DNA from: Actinomycetes bacterium
GTDB taxonomy: Bacteria; Actinomycetota; Actinomycetes; Actinomycetales; Microbacteriaceae
Direction: 5' to 3'
Length of the DNA: 9,149 bases
Assembly: GCA_030425055.1 (NCBI GenBank)
Contig: JAUHVN010000095.1
Span: 1 to 9,149, forward strand
Numbering within the stretch: the first letter of the stretch is position 1; each line of letters opens with the position of its first letter. Shown here piece after piece: positions 1-6,688 of this stretch. The notes beneath the pieces were generated by a model that was given only the letters and a program-made list of their open reading frames with translations, did not search any database and was not told the DNA's origin. Position numbers and translations under genes: made by a program.

Positions 1-1
1 G

Positions 2-358
2 CTGGCCGTGATGTACGTCACGATGGCCGTCAGCGTGATCGAGCGAACCGGTGAACTGGCCACGCTGCGCGCCGCCGGGGCACCGCACCGCAAGGTCGCC
101 GGCGCGATCGCGCTCGAGAACATGATTGCGACACTGCTGGCGATCCCGGTCGGCCTCGCGCTCGGGGTGTGGGGCGCGTCCGCGTTCCTGGAGTCGTTCA
201 ACGACGACCTGTTCACGCTCGCCCTGCGGTGGCCGTGGTGGACGCTTCCCGCCGCGGCGGTCGGCGTGCTGCTGGCGGCGCTCATCTCGCAGTGGCCGGC
301 GTCGCGTCAGATCAAGCGGATCGACATCGCGAAGGTCGTGCGCGAGCGCGCGGGGTAG
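2..358 (+). CDS. FtsX/MacB-like ABC transporter permease, C-terminal fragment (5' end outside window)
   Basis: This is the last 118 codons of a plus-strand gene that begins before the window; the frame is open from base 2 to the TAG at 356-358. The sequence shows ERTGELATLRAAGA, the conserved motif before the last membrane segments of FtsX-domain permeases (family form close to ERrrEigtLRAlGA). Two hydrophobic segments follow, roughly residues 38-62 and 77-98, with a short extracytoplasmic loop (ESFNDDLF) between them. A basic cytoplasmic tail, SRQIKRIDIAKVVRERAG, is typical of the family. FtsX-type permeases pair with a LolD/MacB-like ATPase and work as exporters or mechanotransmitters in lipoprotein, peptide or antibiotic handling. 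The partner ATPase is not visible. The gene converges on the large minus-strand operon and looks unrelated to it. The family is secure; the specific role is unknown. Confidence 0.9.
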   Translation: MAVMYVTMAVSVIERTGELATLRAAGAPHRKVAGAIALENMIATLLAIPVGLALGVWGASAFLESFNDDLFTLALRWPWWTLPAAAVGVLLAALISQWPASRQIKRIDIAKVVRERAG

Positions 359-366
359 CAGCGCGA

Positions 367-394
367 GGACGCCGCGGCCGAGACCGCGGCGTCC
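367..394. terminator. Perfect 11-bp GC-rich hairpin between convergent genes, likely bidirectional terminator
   Basis: GGACGCCGCGG (367-377) and CCGCGGCGTCC (384-394) are exact reverse complements around a 6-nt loop, CCGAGA. The hairpin lies in the 45-nt gap between the stop of the FtsX-like gene (358) and the stop of the lipoprotein gene (404), so both converging transcripts would meet it. Neither side has a run of T, so it is not a canonical intrinsic terminator. Strong GC stems without a U-tract are common at actinobacterial gene ends. The structure is seen directly; the terminator role is inferred from stem and position. Confidence 0.65.
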
Positions 395-403
395 CCGATC
401 CGC

Positions 404-1582
404 CTACTGCCCGCCCTCGGTGAGCACGACGTCGATCGGCGTGTAGACGCCGTCGACGACGATGCCCTCTTCGGCGAGCTCCGACAGCGCCTGCTCGATG
501 TACTCGTTCGAGTACGCCGAGGCGGGCGGCTCGGCCGTGATGAGCTCGAGGCCGTCCTGGTTCACCGCCGACAGCGCGCCGGCGACGGTCTTGTCCCAGG
601 CCGCCGAGTCGATCACGCCGAACTCGCCGCCGGCCCAGATGAGCTTGTTGACCTCGTTCATCTGCCACAACTGGTGTGTGGGGCCGACCGGGAAGGCGGC
701 CTCGGCGTTGATCGCGGCGTCGTAGGTGATCTGCGCCGCCTCTTCGGGATTGTCGCGCGCGAAGATCCAGCCCTTCGTGACGGCCTTGAGGAACCGCACC
801 GCCGCGTCGGCGTACGCAGGGTCGTCGGCGAGGCGCTGCGTGTCGGCCCAGATGGCGTCCTGCAGCATCGCGCCCTCGGTCTCCTCGTACGAGACGACGT
901 TGAAGTCCTCGGGCTGGTACAGCTCACCGGTGTCGGGGTTGACGACCTCGAGGATCTGCGCCCACTCGTTGTAGGTCATCGCCTGGGCGGCGTCGACGTC
1001 GCGGTCGAGCAGGGCGTTCATCGAGAAGTCCTGCGTCGTGATCGACACGGTCGTCGAGTCGAGACCCTCGGCGGCCATCGCCGCGAAGATCTCCCACTCG
1101 TTGCCGAAGCCCCACGAGCCGATGCGCTTGCCCTCGAAGTCGGCGACCGACGTGATGTCGTCCTCGGCCCACGAGACCTGCAGGGTGCCCGAGGTCTGGT
1201 AGACCTGCGCGATGTCGGTGAGCTCGACGCCCGTGGCCTCGAGGGTCCCCAGCACCTTGGGCACCCACGCGATGGCGAAGTCGACGTCGCCCGCCACGAG
1301 GGCGTCCTGCGGAACGATGTCGCCGCCGGAGGGGACGATCTCGACCTCGTCGAAGCCCTCCTCTTCGAAGTAGCCCTGGTCGAGGGCGACGTAGTAGCCG
1401 GCGAACTGGGCCTGCGGCAGCCACTGCAGCTGCAGGCTGACCGAGGTGAGCGGCTCGAACTCGCCCGAGTCCGCATCGGTCGTCGCCGGGTCGGGCGACG
1501 AGGACGAACAGGCGGCCAGGGCGAGCGCCGCGACGGTCGTGAGTGACGCGGCGGCCAGGCCGCGCCGGAGTGTGACTCTCAT
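404..1582 (-). CDS. ABC transporter substrate-binding lipoprotein, NMT1/THI5-like
   Basis: This 392-residue protein is the capture component of the importer encoded just upstream in the operon. It has a lipoprotein signal peptide: basic start (MRVTLRRG), hydrophobic stretch, and lipobox LAAC with Cys25 as the lipidation site, followed by a Ser-rich linker. The mature domain opens with the hallmark of NMT1/THI5-like binding proteins: LQLQWLPQAQFAGYYVALDQG at about 50-70, then the GDIVPQDALVAGDVDFAIAW region. Relatives bind thiamine-precursor pyrimidines, riboflavin, nitrate/taurine-like compounds or hydantoin/pyrimidine-type ligands. Next to a hydantoinase operon, a cyclic ureide or pyrimidine is the likeliest ligand, by inference. 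The ATG at 1582 is supported by AGGA (1589-1592) 6 nt upstream. It is the last gene of the operon, 39 nt after permease B. That gap has its own Shine-Dalgarno sequence but no visible promoter. Membership of the family does not imply thiamine synthesis. Confidence 0.9.
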   Translation of the reverse strand: MRVTLRRGLAAASLTTVAALALAACSSSSPDPATTDADSGEFEPLTSVSLQLQWLPQAQFAGYYVALDQGYFEEEGFDEVEIVPSGGDIVPQDALVAGDVDFAIAWVPKVLGTLEATGVELTDIAQVYQTSGTLQVSWAEDDITSVADFEGKRIGSWGFGNEWEIFAAMAAEGLDSTTVSITTQDFSMNALLDRDVDAAQAMTYNEWAQILEVVNPDTGELYQPEDFNVVSYEETEGAMLQDAIWADTQRLADDPAYADAAVRFLKAVTKGWIFARDNPEEAAQITYDAAINAEAAFPVGPTHQLWQMNEVNKLIWAGGEFGVIDSAAWDKTVAGALSAVNQDGLELITAEPPASAYSNEYIEQALSELAEEGIVVDGVYTPIDVVLTEGGQ

Positions 1583-1621
1583 GCTGTTCCTTTCGATGTG
1601 ATGGTGCAGGTGCGGTGCCGG

Positions 1622-2419
1622 TCAGGGTGCCGGCGATCTCCTGGTCACGAGGCGCTCGAGCAGCGCGGTGACGAGGAAGAAGACGAGCCCGATGATCACG
1701 CCGCCCGCGACGTAGGCCCACGCGAGCGCGGCGCGGCCCGATTTGGCGTAGGTGGCGATCGCGGTGCCGATGCCGTCGGCCGGGCCCCCGAAGTACTCGG
1801 CCACCAGCGCGGCGATCACGGCGAGCGAGCTCGCGATGCGCAGGCCCGTGAGCAGGTAGGGCAGAGCGGTGGGCAGCGTGAGGTAGCGGAAGGTCTGCCC
1901 CGGTGTCGCCGCCGAGGCGCGCAGCACGTCGCGATGAACGGCGCGGGTCTGCCTGAGCCCGCGCAGCACGTTGACGAACACCGGGATGAACGCCGCGATC
2001 GTGGCGACCGCCTGCCGGCCGAACTGGCTCGAGGCGCCGAACATCGTGTTGAGGATCGGAGTGATCGCGACGATCGGAATGACAGCGAGCGCCGCGACCA
2101 GGGGAGCCAGCATCCCGTCGATCGGCTTCGCCGTCGCCGCGAGTCCCGCGAGGGCGACAGCCAGCAGCGAGCCGAAGATCAGCCCCACGAGCGCGTTCGT
2201 CGCGGTGACCAGCATGTCCTCGAAGATGATGTCCCACCGGGCTACGAACTCCTCGGCGACCGCGAAGGGGCTCGGCAGGCCGAGCGGCGCGGTGCCGATC
2301 ACGTCGACGTAGAGCACCCACAGCGCGAAGCCGATGACGCCGACGCCGAGCGGCGCGGCCACGCGCACCCACGACGGCAGCGTTCGGCTGGCGGGCGGGG
2401 GAGTGGTCGTCGCGGCCAT
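1622..2419 (-). CDS. ABC transporter permease B, BPD_transp_1 (SsuC/TauC/ThiX type)
   Basis: A 265-residue inner-membrane permease. An N-terminal segment (about 18-38) is followed by the PSPFAVAEEFV signature common in SsuC/TauC-type permeases. About five further hydrophobic segments form the transport core (about 70-95, 104-126, 136-153, 186-208, 232-254). The ATPase-docking EAA-type loop is at about 165-195, with LRASAATPGQTFRYLTLPTA ending in the conserved LP..LPYLLTGLR. The ATG at 2419 shares one base with the TGA of the ATPase gene (TGATG). Only a weak GGCGGA lies upstream, so translation is probably coupled. An open frame continues upstream of this ATG, but only as a shadow of the ATPase gene. 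The protein differs clearly from permease A, so the transporter is probably a heterodimer. Family assignment is firm; the ligand is inferred from context. Confidence 0.92.
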   Translation of the reverse strand: MAATTTPPPASRTLPSWVRVAAPLGVGVIGFALWVLYVDVIGTAPLGLPSPFAVAEEFVARWDIIFEDMLVTATNALVGLIFGSLLAVALAGLAATAKPIDGMLAPLVAALAVIPIVAITPILNTMFGASSQFGRQAVATIAAFIPVFVNVLRGLRQTRAVHRDVLRASAATPGQTFRYLTLPTALPYLLTGLRIASSLAVIAALVAEYFGGPADGIGTAIATYAKSGRAALAWAYVAGGVIIGLVFFLVTALLERLVTRRSPAP

Positions 2420-3249
2420 CAGCGTTCGTCCGCCCGGTCGAGGCGGCGGCCGTGCAGCGCCTCGCGCACGGCGGTGACCCGGTCGAAGTACTCCGGCGCT
2501 TCGCGCAGCTGCTCGTCGCGCGCGGCGGTGAACCCGGTCGCGATGACGTCGGTGATCCGCCCCGGGCGCGGGCTCATCACGACGACGCGGTCCGAGAGGA
2601 AGACCGCCTCGGGGATCGAGTGGGTGACGAAGACGACGGCCGCACCCGTCTCGCCCGCGATGCGGGTGAGCTCGGACTGCAGGTACTCGCGGGTCATCTC
2701 GTCGAGCGCGCCGAACGGCTCGTCCATCAGCAGCAGGCGCGGGCGGGATGCCAGTGCCCGCGCGATCGCGACGCGCTGCTGCATACCGCCCGACAGCTGG
2801 TCGGGGTAGCGGTCCTGGAATTCGCCCAGCCCCACGAGCTCGACGAGCTCGCCCACGCGGGTCGCGCGCTCGGTGCGCGACGAGCCGTGCAGCTCCAGCG
2901 GCAGCGCGATGTTCGCGGCGACCGTGCGCCACGGCAGCAGCCCCGCCTGCTGGAAGGCGATGCCGTAGTCCTGGTCGGCGCGCGCCCGGGGGGCGGGCTT
3001 GCCGAAGATCTCGAGGTCGCCGGACGTCGGCCGGTCGAGGTCGGCGATGAGGCGCAGCAGCGTCGACTTGCCGCATCCCGACGGCCCGATGAGCGAGACG
3101 AACTCGCCGGCCGCGACATCGAGGTCGACGCCCGCGAGTGCCTTGACGTCGCCGCCGGTGCCGGGGAAGATCTTGCCCACGCCCGCGGCGTGGACCGCGG
3201 ATGCCGTCGGCGCGGCGGCCGTGTTCGTCTCGGTGCTCGGCACGGTCAT
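2419..3249 (-). CDS. ABC transporter ATP-binding protein (SsuB/TauB/ThiZ type)
   Basis: A 276-residue ATPase that powers the importer. All nucleotide-binding motifs are present: Walker A GPSGCGKST (55-63), Q-loop at Gln100/101 (GIAFQQAGLLPWRTV), signature LSGGMQQR (152-159), Walker B LLLMDEPFGALD (172-183), and switch His210 in VFVTHSIPEA. The form LLPWrtV after the Q-loop and the tail VVVMSPRPGRI are typical of nitrate/sulfonate/taurine-family ATPases, which fits the NMT1-like binding protein. The N-terminal 20 residues are low-complexity Ala/Thr and probably disordered. The start at 3249 is chosen because GGGGAGG (3257-3263) lies 7 nt upstream. This ATG shares one base with the stop of permease A (TGATG). 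It is the only ATPase in the operon, so it presumably serves both permeases as a homodimer. Confidence 0.95.
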   Translation of the reverse strand: MTVPSTETNTAAAPTASAVHAAGVGKIFPGTGGDVKALAGVDLDVAAGEFVSLIGPSGCGKSTLLRLIADLDRPTSGDLEIFGKPAPRARADQDYGIAFQQAGLLPWRTVAANIALPLELHGSSRTERATRVGELVELVGLGEFQDRYPDQLSGGMQQRVAIARALASRPRLLLMDEPFGALDEMTREYLQSELTRIAGETGAAVVFVTHSIPEAVFLSDRVVVMSPRPGRITDVIATGFTAARDEQLREAPEYFDRVTAVREALHGRRLDRADER

Positions 3250-4214
3250 CAGGTCGCCTCCCCGCGGCGGTAGTTGCGCAGCAGCAGCGCGATGATCGCG
3301 ACCGATCCGGCCGCGATGAGTCCCAGCACGATCGACCCGAACGTCGGGCCCCACGGCGCGGCCGGGTCGGAGGATGCCTGCCCGGCGAGCTGGATCAGCA
3401 TGCGGCCGATGCCGCCGCGCATGCCGATCGACACCTCGGCGACGACGGCGCCGAGCACGGCGTTGGCCGCTGCGAGCCGCAGTGCCGGCAGCACGTAGGG
3501 CACCGCCGCGGGCAGCCGCAGCCGCCACAGCGTCGACCAGTACCCCGCGGCGTACGTGCGCATGAGGTCGACGTGGATCGCGTCGGGGGCGGCCAGGCCC
3601 CGCAGCATCCCGACCGCGACCGGGAAGAACGCGAGGTACGACGCGATGACGGCCACCGACAGCCATTGCGGCCACGGCGTGCCGCCGCGGTCGATCTGCG
3701 TGCCGATCGCGTTGACGACGGGCGCGAACGCGATGAGCGGCACGATCTGGCTCACGACGATCCAGGGGAGCAGGCCCCACTCGACGAGCTGCCAGCGCTG
3801 CATCGCGAGGCCGAGTAGCGCGCCGACGAGCACGCCGATCAGCCAGCCGACGGCCGCGATGCCGAGGGTCACGAGCGCGGCGCCGACGACGGCGACCCAC
3901 AGCGGCGCGGTGTCGCCGCCGCTCGTGGGGGCGAACAGACGCGCCACCATGTCCCACACGTGCGGCATCGCCCGGTCGTGCGTGCGCGGCAGGATCATGA
4001 CGCCCGATCCGGCCTCGCCCTCGACCGCGCCGATCGTCACGCCCTCGGCCGGCCCGAGGAACTTGTACGCCTCCCACAGGAAGACGACGAGAACGATGCC
4101 GATCGCGCCCCAGCCGACCGCGACCCACCGGCCGGAGTCGACGCTCCGGCGATAGCGGCGCCGACCGGCGAGGGCCTGCGCGGGGTCGAGCGTCGTCTCG
4201 GGTGGTGCCGTCAT
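3249..4214 (-). CDS. ABC transporter permease A, BPD_transp_1 type, with extended first extracytoplasmic loop
   Basis: A 321-residue permease, 56 residues longer than permease B. A basic cytoplasmic N-terminus (RRRYRRS) leads to a first membrane segment at about 30-48. A polar stretch at about 50-104 follows (GPAEGVTIGAVEGEAG and on to DTAPLW), probably outside the membrane. The core segments are at about 105-135, 148-172, 184-206, 240-262 and 291-312. The EAA-type loop is at about 217-247: LMRTYAAGYWSTLWRLRLPA, then VPYVLPALR. The ATG at 4214 overlaps the LLM gene stop in an ATGA (4 nt), so coupling is expected; only a weak purine stretch (GGCGAAAGC) precedes it. With permease B it would form a heterodimeric channel served by the single ATPase. 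Family assignment is firm. The role of the extra loop is unknown. Confidence 0.92.
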   Translation of the reverse strand: MTAPPETTLDPAQALAGRRRYRRSVDSGRWVAVGWGAIGIVLVVFLWEAYKFLGPAEGVTIGAVEGEAGSGVMILPRTHDRAMPHVWDMVARLFAPTSGGDTAPLWVAVVGAALVTLGIAAVGWLIGVLVGALLGLAMQRWQLVEWGLLPWIVVSQIVPLIAFAPVVNAIGTQIDRGGTPWPQWLSVAVIASYLAFFPVAVGMLRGLAAPDAIHVDLMRTYAAGYWSTLWRLRLPAAVPYVLPALRLAAANAVLGAVVAEVSIGMRGGIGRMLIQLAGQASSDPAAPWGPTFGSIVLGLIAAGSVAIIALLLRNYRRGEAT

Positions 4215-5230
4215 GCTTTCGCCGTCACGTGCTCGGCGAGGGCGGGGATGACGGTCTCGCCGTAGACGCGCAGCGTCTCCTCCTTGTTGTCGTGCTGGAG
4301 GTAGCCGGCGAACTGGGTGACGCCGAGCTCGGCGAGCTGCTTCAGCTTCTCGATGTGCTCGTCGGCGGTGCCCAGGATGCAGAAGCGGTCGACGATCTCG
4401 TCGGGCACGAAGTCGACGTGGTCGTTGTCGGCCTTGCCGTGGGTGTTGTAGTCGTAGCCGGTGCGCTTCTCGATGTAGTCGGTGAGCGCCTCGGGCACGC
4501 CCTCGCCGTGGTGGCCGTACTTCGCGACGATGTCGGCGACGTGGTTGCCGACCATGCCGCCGAACCAGCGGCACTGGTCGCGCATGTGCGCATAGTCGTC
4601 GCCGATGTACATGGGGGCGGCCACGCAGAACTGCAGCGAATCCGGATCGCGGCCGGCGGCGGATGCGGCATCCTTCACCGTCTTGATCATCCACGCGGCG
4701 ATGTCGAGGTCGGCGAGCTGCAGGATGAACCCGTCGCCCACCTCACCGGTGAGCTTGAGCGCCATCGGGCCGTAGGCGGCCACCCACACCTCGAGCTCGG
4801 AGCCCTTGCTCCACGGGAACTGCAGCGTCGAGCCCTTGTATTCGACCGGCCGCGAATTGGCGAGCTCGCGGATCACATGGATCGACTCACGCAGCTCGGC
4901 CATCGACGACGGTCGCCCGTTGGTGACGCGCACCGCCGAGTCGCCACGGCCGATGCCGCACACGGTGCGGTTGCCGTACATCTCGTTCAGCGTCGCGAAG
5001 ACGGATGCCGTCACCGTCCAGTCGCGCGTGGCCGGGTTGGTCACGAACGGGCCCACCGTGATGCGGTTGGTCTCGGCGAGGATCGCCGAGTAGATGACGT
5101 ACGGCTCCTCCCACAGCAGGTGGGAGTCGAAGGTCCACGCGTGGCTGAACCCGTGCGCCTCGGCGAGCTTCGCGAGCTGCACGACGCGCGACGCCGGCGG
5201 ATTGGTCTGCAGGACGACCCCGAAGTCCAT
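4211..5230 (-). CDS. LLM-class flavin/F420-dependent oxidoreductase (Mer-like)
   Basis: A 339-residue protein of the bacterial luciferase-like superfamily, a TIM barrel using FMN or coenzyme F420. Residues about 58-97 resemble methylenetetrahydromethanopterin reductase: TVGPFVTNPATRDWTVTAS, then FATLNEMYGNRTVCGIGRGDSAV. The NPATR turn and GIGRGD phosphate-binding segment favour F420 over FMN. From memory it resembles the group named TIGR03842 (LLM F420-dependent oxidoreductase); that needs a profile search. Later segments include VWVAAYGPMALKLTGEVGDG (about 149-167) and FCILGTADEHIEKL (about 283-296), the usual C-terminal end of the barrel. I chose the ATG at 5230, 2 nt after the hydantoinase stop. 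A GTG at 5236, which overlaps that stop as GTGA, adds two residues and is equally possible; neither has a clear Shine-Dalgarno sequence. Lying between ring-opening enzymes and the importer, it may carry out the redox step on the heterocycle. This is inference. Confidence 0.88.
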   Translation of the reverse strand: MDFGVVLQTNPPASRVVQLAKLAEAHGFSHAWTFDSHLLWEEPYVIYSAILAETNRITVGPFVTNPATRDWTVTASVFATLNEMYGNRTVCGIGRGDSAVRVTNGRPSSMAELRESIHVIRELANSRPVEYKGSTLQFPWSKGSELEVWVAAYGPMALKLTGEVGDGFILQLADLDIAAWMIKTVKDAASAAGRDPDSLQFCVAAPMYIGDDYAHMRDQCRWFGGMVGNHVADIVAKYGHHGEGVPEALTDYIEKRTGYDYNTHGKADNDHVDFVPDEIVDRFCILGTADEHIEKLKQLAELGVTQFAGYLQHDNKEETLRVYGETVIPALAEHVTAKA

Positions 5231-5232
5231 GG

Positions 5233-6669
5233 TCACACCAGGTACTGCGACAGGCCGCGCTTGAGGTAGCGCCCGTCGCCCTTCGAACCGAGGTACTCGT
5301 TGTCGTCGACGATGATCCGCCCGCGCGAGAGCACGGTGTCGACGTGCCCGTCGATCTCGTAGCCCTCCCACGCCGAGTGGTCCATGTTCATGTGGTGGGT
5401 CTTCTCGTACCCGATCGACGTATGGCCGTTCGGGTCGTAGACGACGATGTCGGCGTCGGCGCCGGGCTGGATGACGCCCTTGCGGCCGTAGAGACCGAAC
5501 ATGCGGGCCGGGGTGGTGCTGGTGAGCTCGACCCAGCGCTCGAGGGTGATCTCGCCGGTCACGACGCCCTGGTACATGAGGTTCATGCGGTGCTCGATCG
5601 AGCCGATGCCGTTGGGGATCTTGCGAAAGTCGCCGAGCCCGAGCTCCTTCTGGTCCTTCATGCAGAACGGGCAGTGGTCGGTCGACACCATCTGCAGGTC
5701 GTTGGTGCGCAGCGCCTGCCACATGTGGTCCTGGTGGCCCTCGGCGCGCGAGCGCAACGGCGTCGAGCACACCCACTTCGCGCCCTCGAAGGCGCCCCAT
5801 TCGTCGCTGGACGCCCCGAGCTGCTCTTCGAGCGAGAGGTACAGGTACTGCGGACATGTCTCGCCGAACACGTTGTGGCCGTTGTCCCGGGCGGCGGCGA
5901 GCTGCTCGACCGCCTGCTTCGCGCTGACGTGCACGACGTACAGCGGCGCGCCGGTGAGGTTCGACAGCATGATCGCGCGGTGCGTGGCCTCCTCCTCCAT
6001 CTGCCACGCGCGGGCGATGCCGTGGTAGTACGGATCGGTCTTGCCCTGCGCCACCAGCTGCTCGGCGAGCACATCGATCACCGGGCCGTTCTCGGCGTGC
6101 ATCATCGTCATGAGCCCGGTGTCGGCCGAGATCTGCATGGCCTTGAGGATCTGGTCGTCGGTCGCGTAGAAGACGCCCGGGTAGGCCATGAAGAGCTTGA
6201 AGCTCGTCACGCCCTCGTCGATGAGCGACGGCATCACCGACAGGGCCTTCTCGTCGACACCGCCGATGATCTGGTGGAACCCGTAGTCGATCGCGCAGTT
6301 GCCCTCGGCCAGGCCGTGCCAGGTCGAGAGCCCCTCCATGACGTCGCCGCCGGCGGTCTGCACGGCGAAGTCGATGATGCTCGTCGTTCCGCCCCACGCC
6401 GCGGCGCGGGTGCCGGTCTCGAACGTGTCGCTGGCGAACGTGCCGCCGAACGGCAGCTGCATGTGGGTGTGGGCGTCGATGCCGCCGGGGATGACGTACT
6501 TGCCGGTCGCGTCGACGACCGTGTCGACGGATGCCTTCAGGTCGGTGCCGAGCAGCTCGGATCCGGGCGCGAGCACCGCGACGATCGTCTCGCCGTCGAT
6601 GAGCACGTCGGCCTCGGCGCGCCCGGTCGCGGTGACGACGGTGCCGCCGCTGATGAGTGTGGTTGTCAT
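5233..6669 (-). CDS. hydA: Dihydropyrimidinase / D-hydantoinase-type cyclic amidohydrolase
   Basis: A 478-residue cytoplasmic zinc amidohydrolase, full length for the family (about 460-500). It hydrolyses cyclic ureides (5,6-dihydropyrimidines, 5-monosubstituted hydantoins) to N-carbamoyl amino acids. The metal ligands are visible: His67 and His69 in GGIDAHTHMQ, the Lys to be carboxylated (Lys158 in SFKLFMAY), His191 in MMHAENG, His247 in VVHVSA, and Asp331 in STDHCPF. Tyr163 of MAY matches the tyrosine that binds the ring carbonyl. FGETCPQYLYL (268-278) and IPNGIGSIEHR (351-361) are the conserved substrate-binding loops. Two positions differ from the forms I remember: CSTPLR at 301-306 (often CSPPLR) and GSIEHR (often GvE.R). 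The start at 6669 has a strong GGAGG (6677-6681) 8 nt upstream. It follows the nitrilase gene by 19 nt. Dihydropyrimidines and hydantoins cannot be told apart from the sequence. Confidence 0.93.
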   Translation of the reverse strand: MTTTLISGGTVVTATGRAEADVLIDGETIVAVLAPGSELLGTDLKASVDTVVDATGKYVIPGGIDAHTHMQLPFGGTFASDTFETGTRAAAWGGTTSIIDFAVQTAGGDVMEGLSTWHGLAEGNCAIDYGFHQIIGGVDEKALSVMPSLIDEGVTSFKLFMAYPGVFYATDDQILKAMQISADTGLMTMMHAENGPVIDVLAEQLVAQGKTDPYYHGIARAWQMEEEATHRAIMLSNLTGAPLYVVHVSAKQAVEQLAAARDNGHNVFGETCPQYLYLSLEEQLGASSDEWGAFEGAKWVCSTPLRSRAEGHQDHMWQALRTNDLQMVSTDHCPFCMKDQKELGLGDFRKIPNGIGSIEHRMNLMYQGVVTGEITLERWVELTSTTPARMFGLYGRKGVIQPGADADIVVYDPNGHTSIGYEKTHHMNMDHSAWEGYEIDGHVDTVLSRGRIIVDDNEYLGSKGDGRYLKRGLSQYLV

Positions 6670-6688
6670 GGTGGAACCTCCGGGTGGA

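Noticed and set aside
674..1546. 290-codon plus-strand open frame antisense to the lipoprotein gene
   Set aside because: Its translation is Arg/Val/Asp/Leu-rich with no family motif, and it mirrors a clearly real minus-strand gene. Long antisense frames are expected at this GC content.
404..1582. Thiamine pyrimidine (HMP) synthase or thiamine transport role suggested by NMT1/THI5 similarity
   Set aside because: The lipobox and linked permeases show it is an importer binding protein, not a synthase. The neighbours are ureide-degrading enzymes with no thiamine genes, and I see no sign of a thiamine riboswitch in the leader.
2419..4128. Possible long fusion of the ATPase with an upstream region (also 1622-3076, 3249-4694 and 4211-6397)
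   Set aside because: In each case the extra N-terminal part is Arg/Pro/Ala-rich and overlaps the true upstream gene in another frame. The conserved domain begins at an internal ATG with overlapping stop-start signals, so there is no fusion or frameshift.
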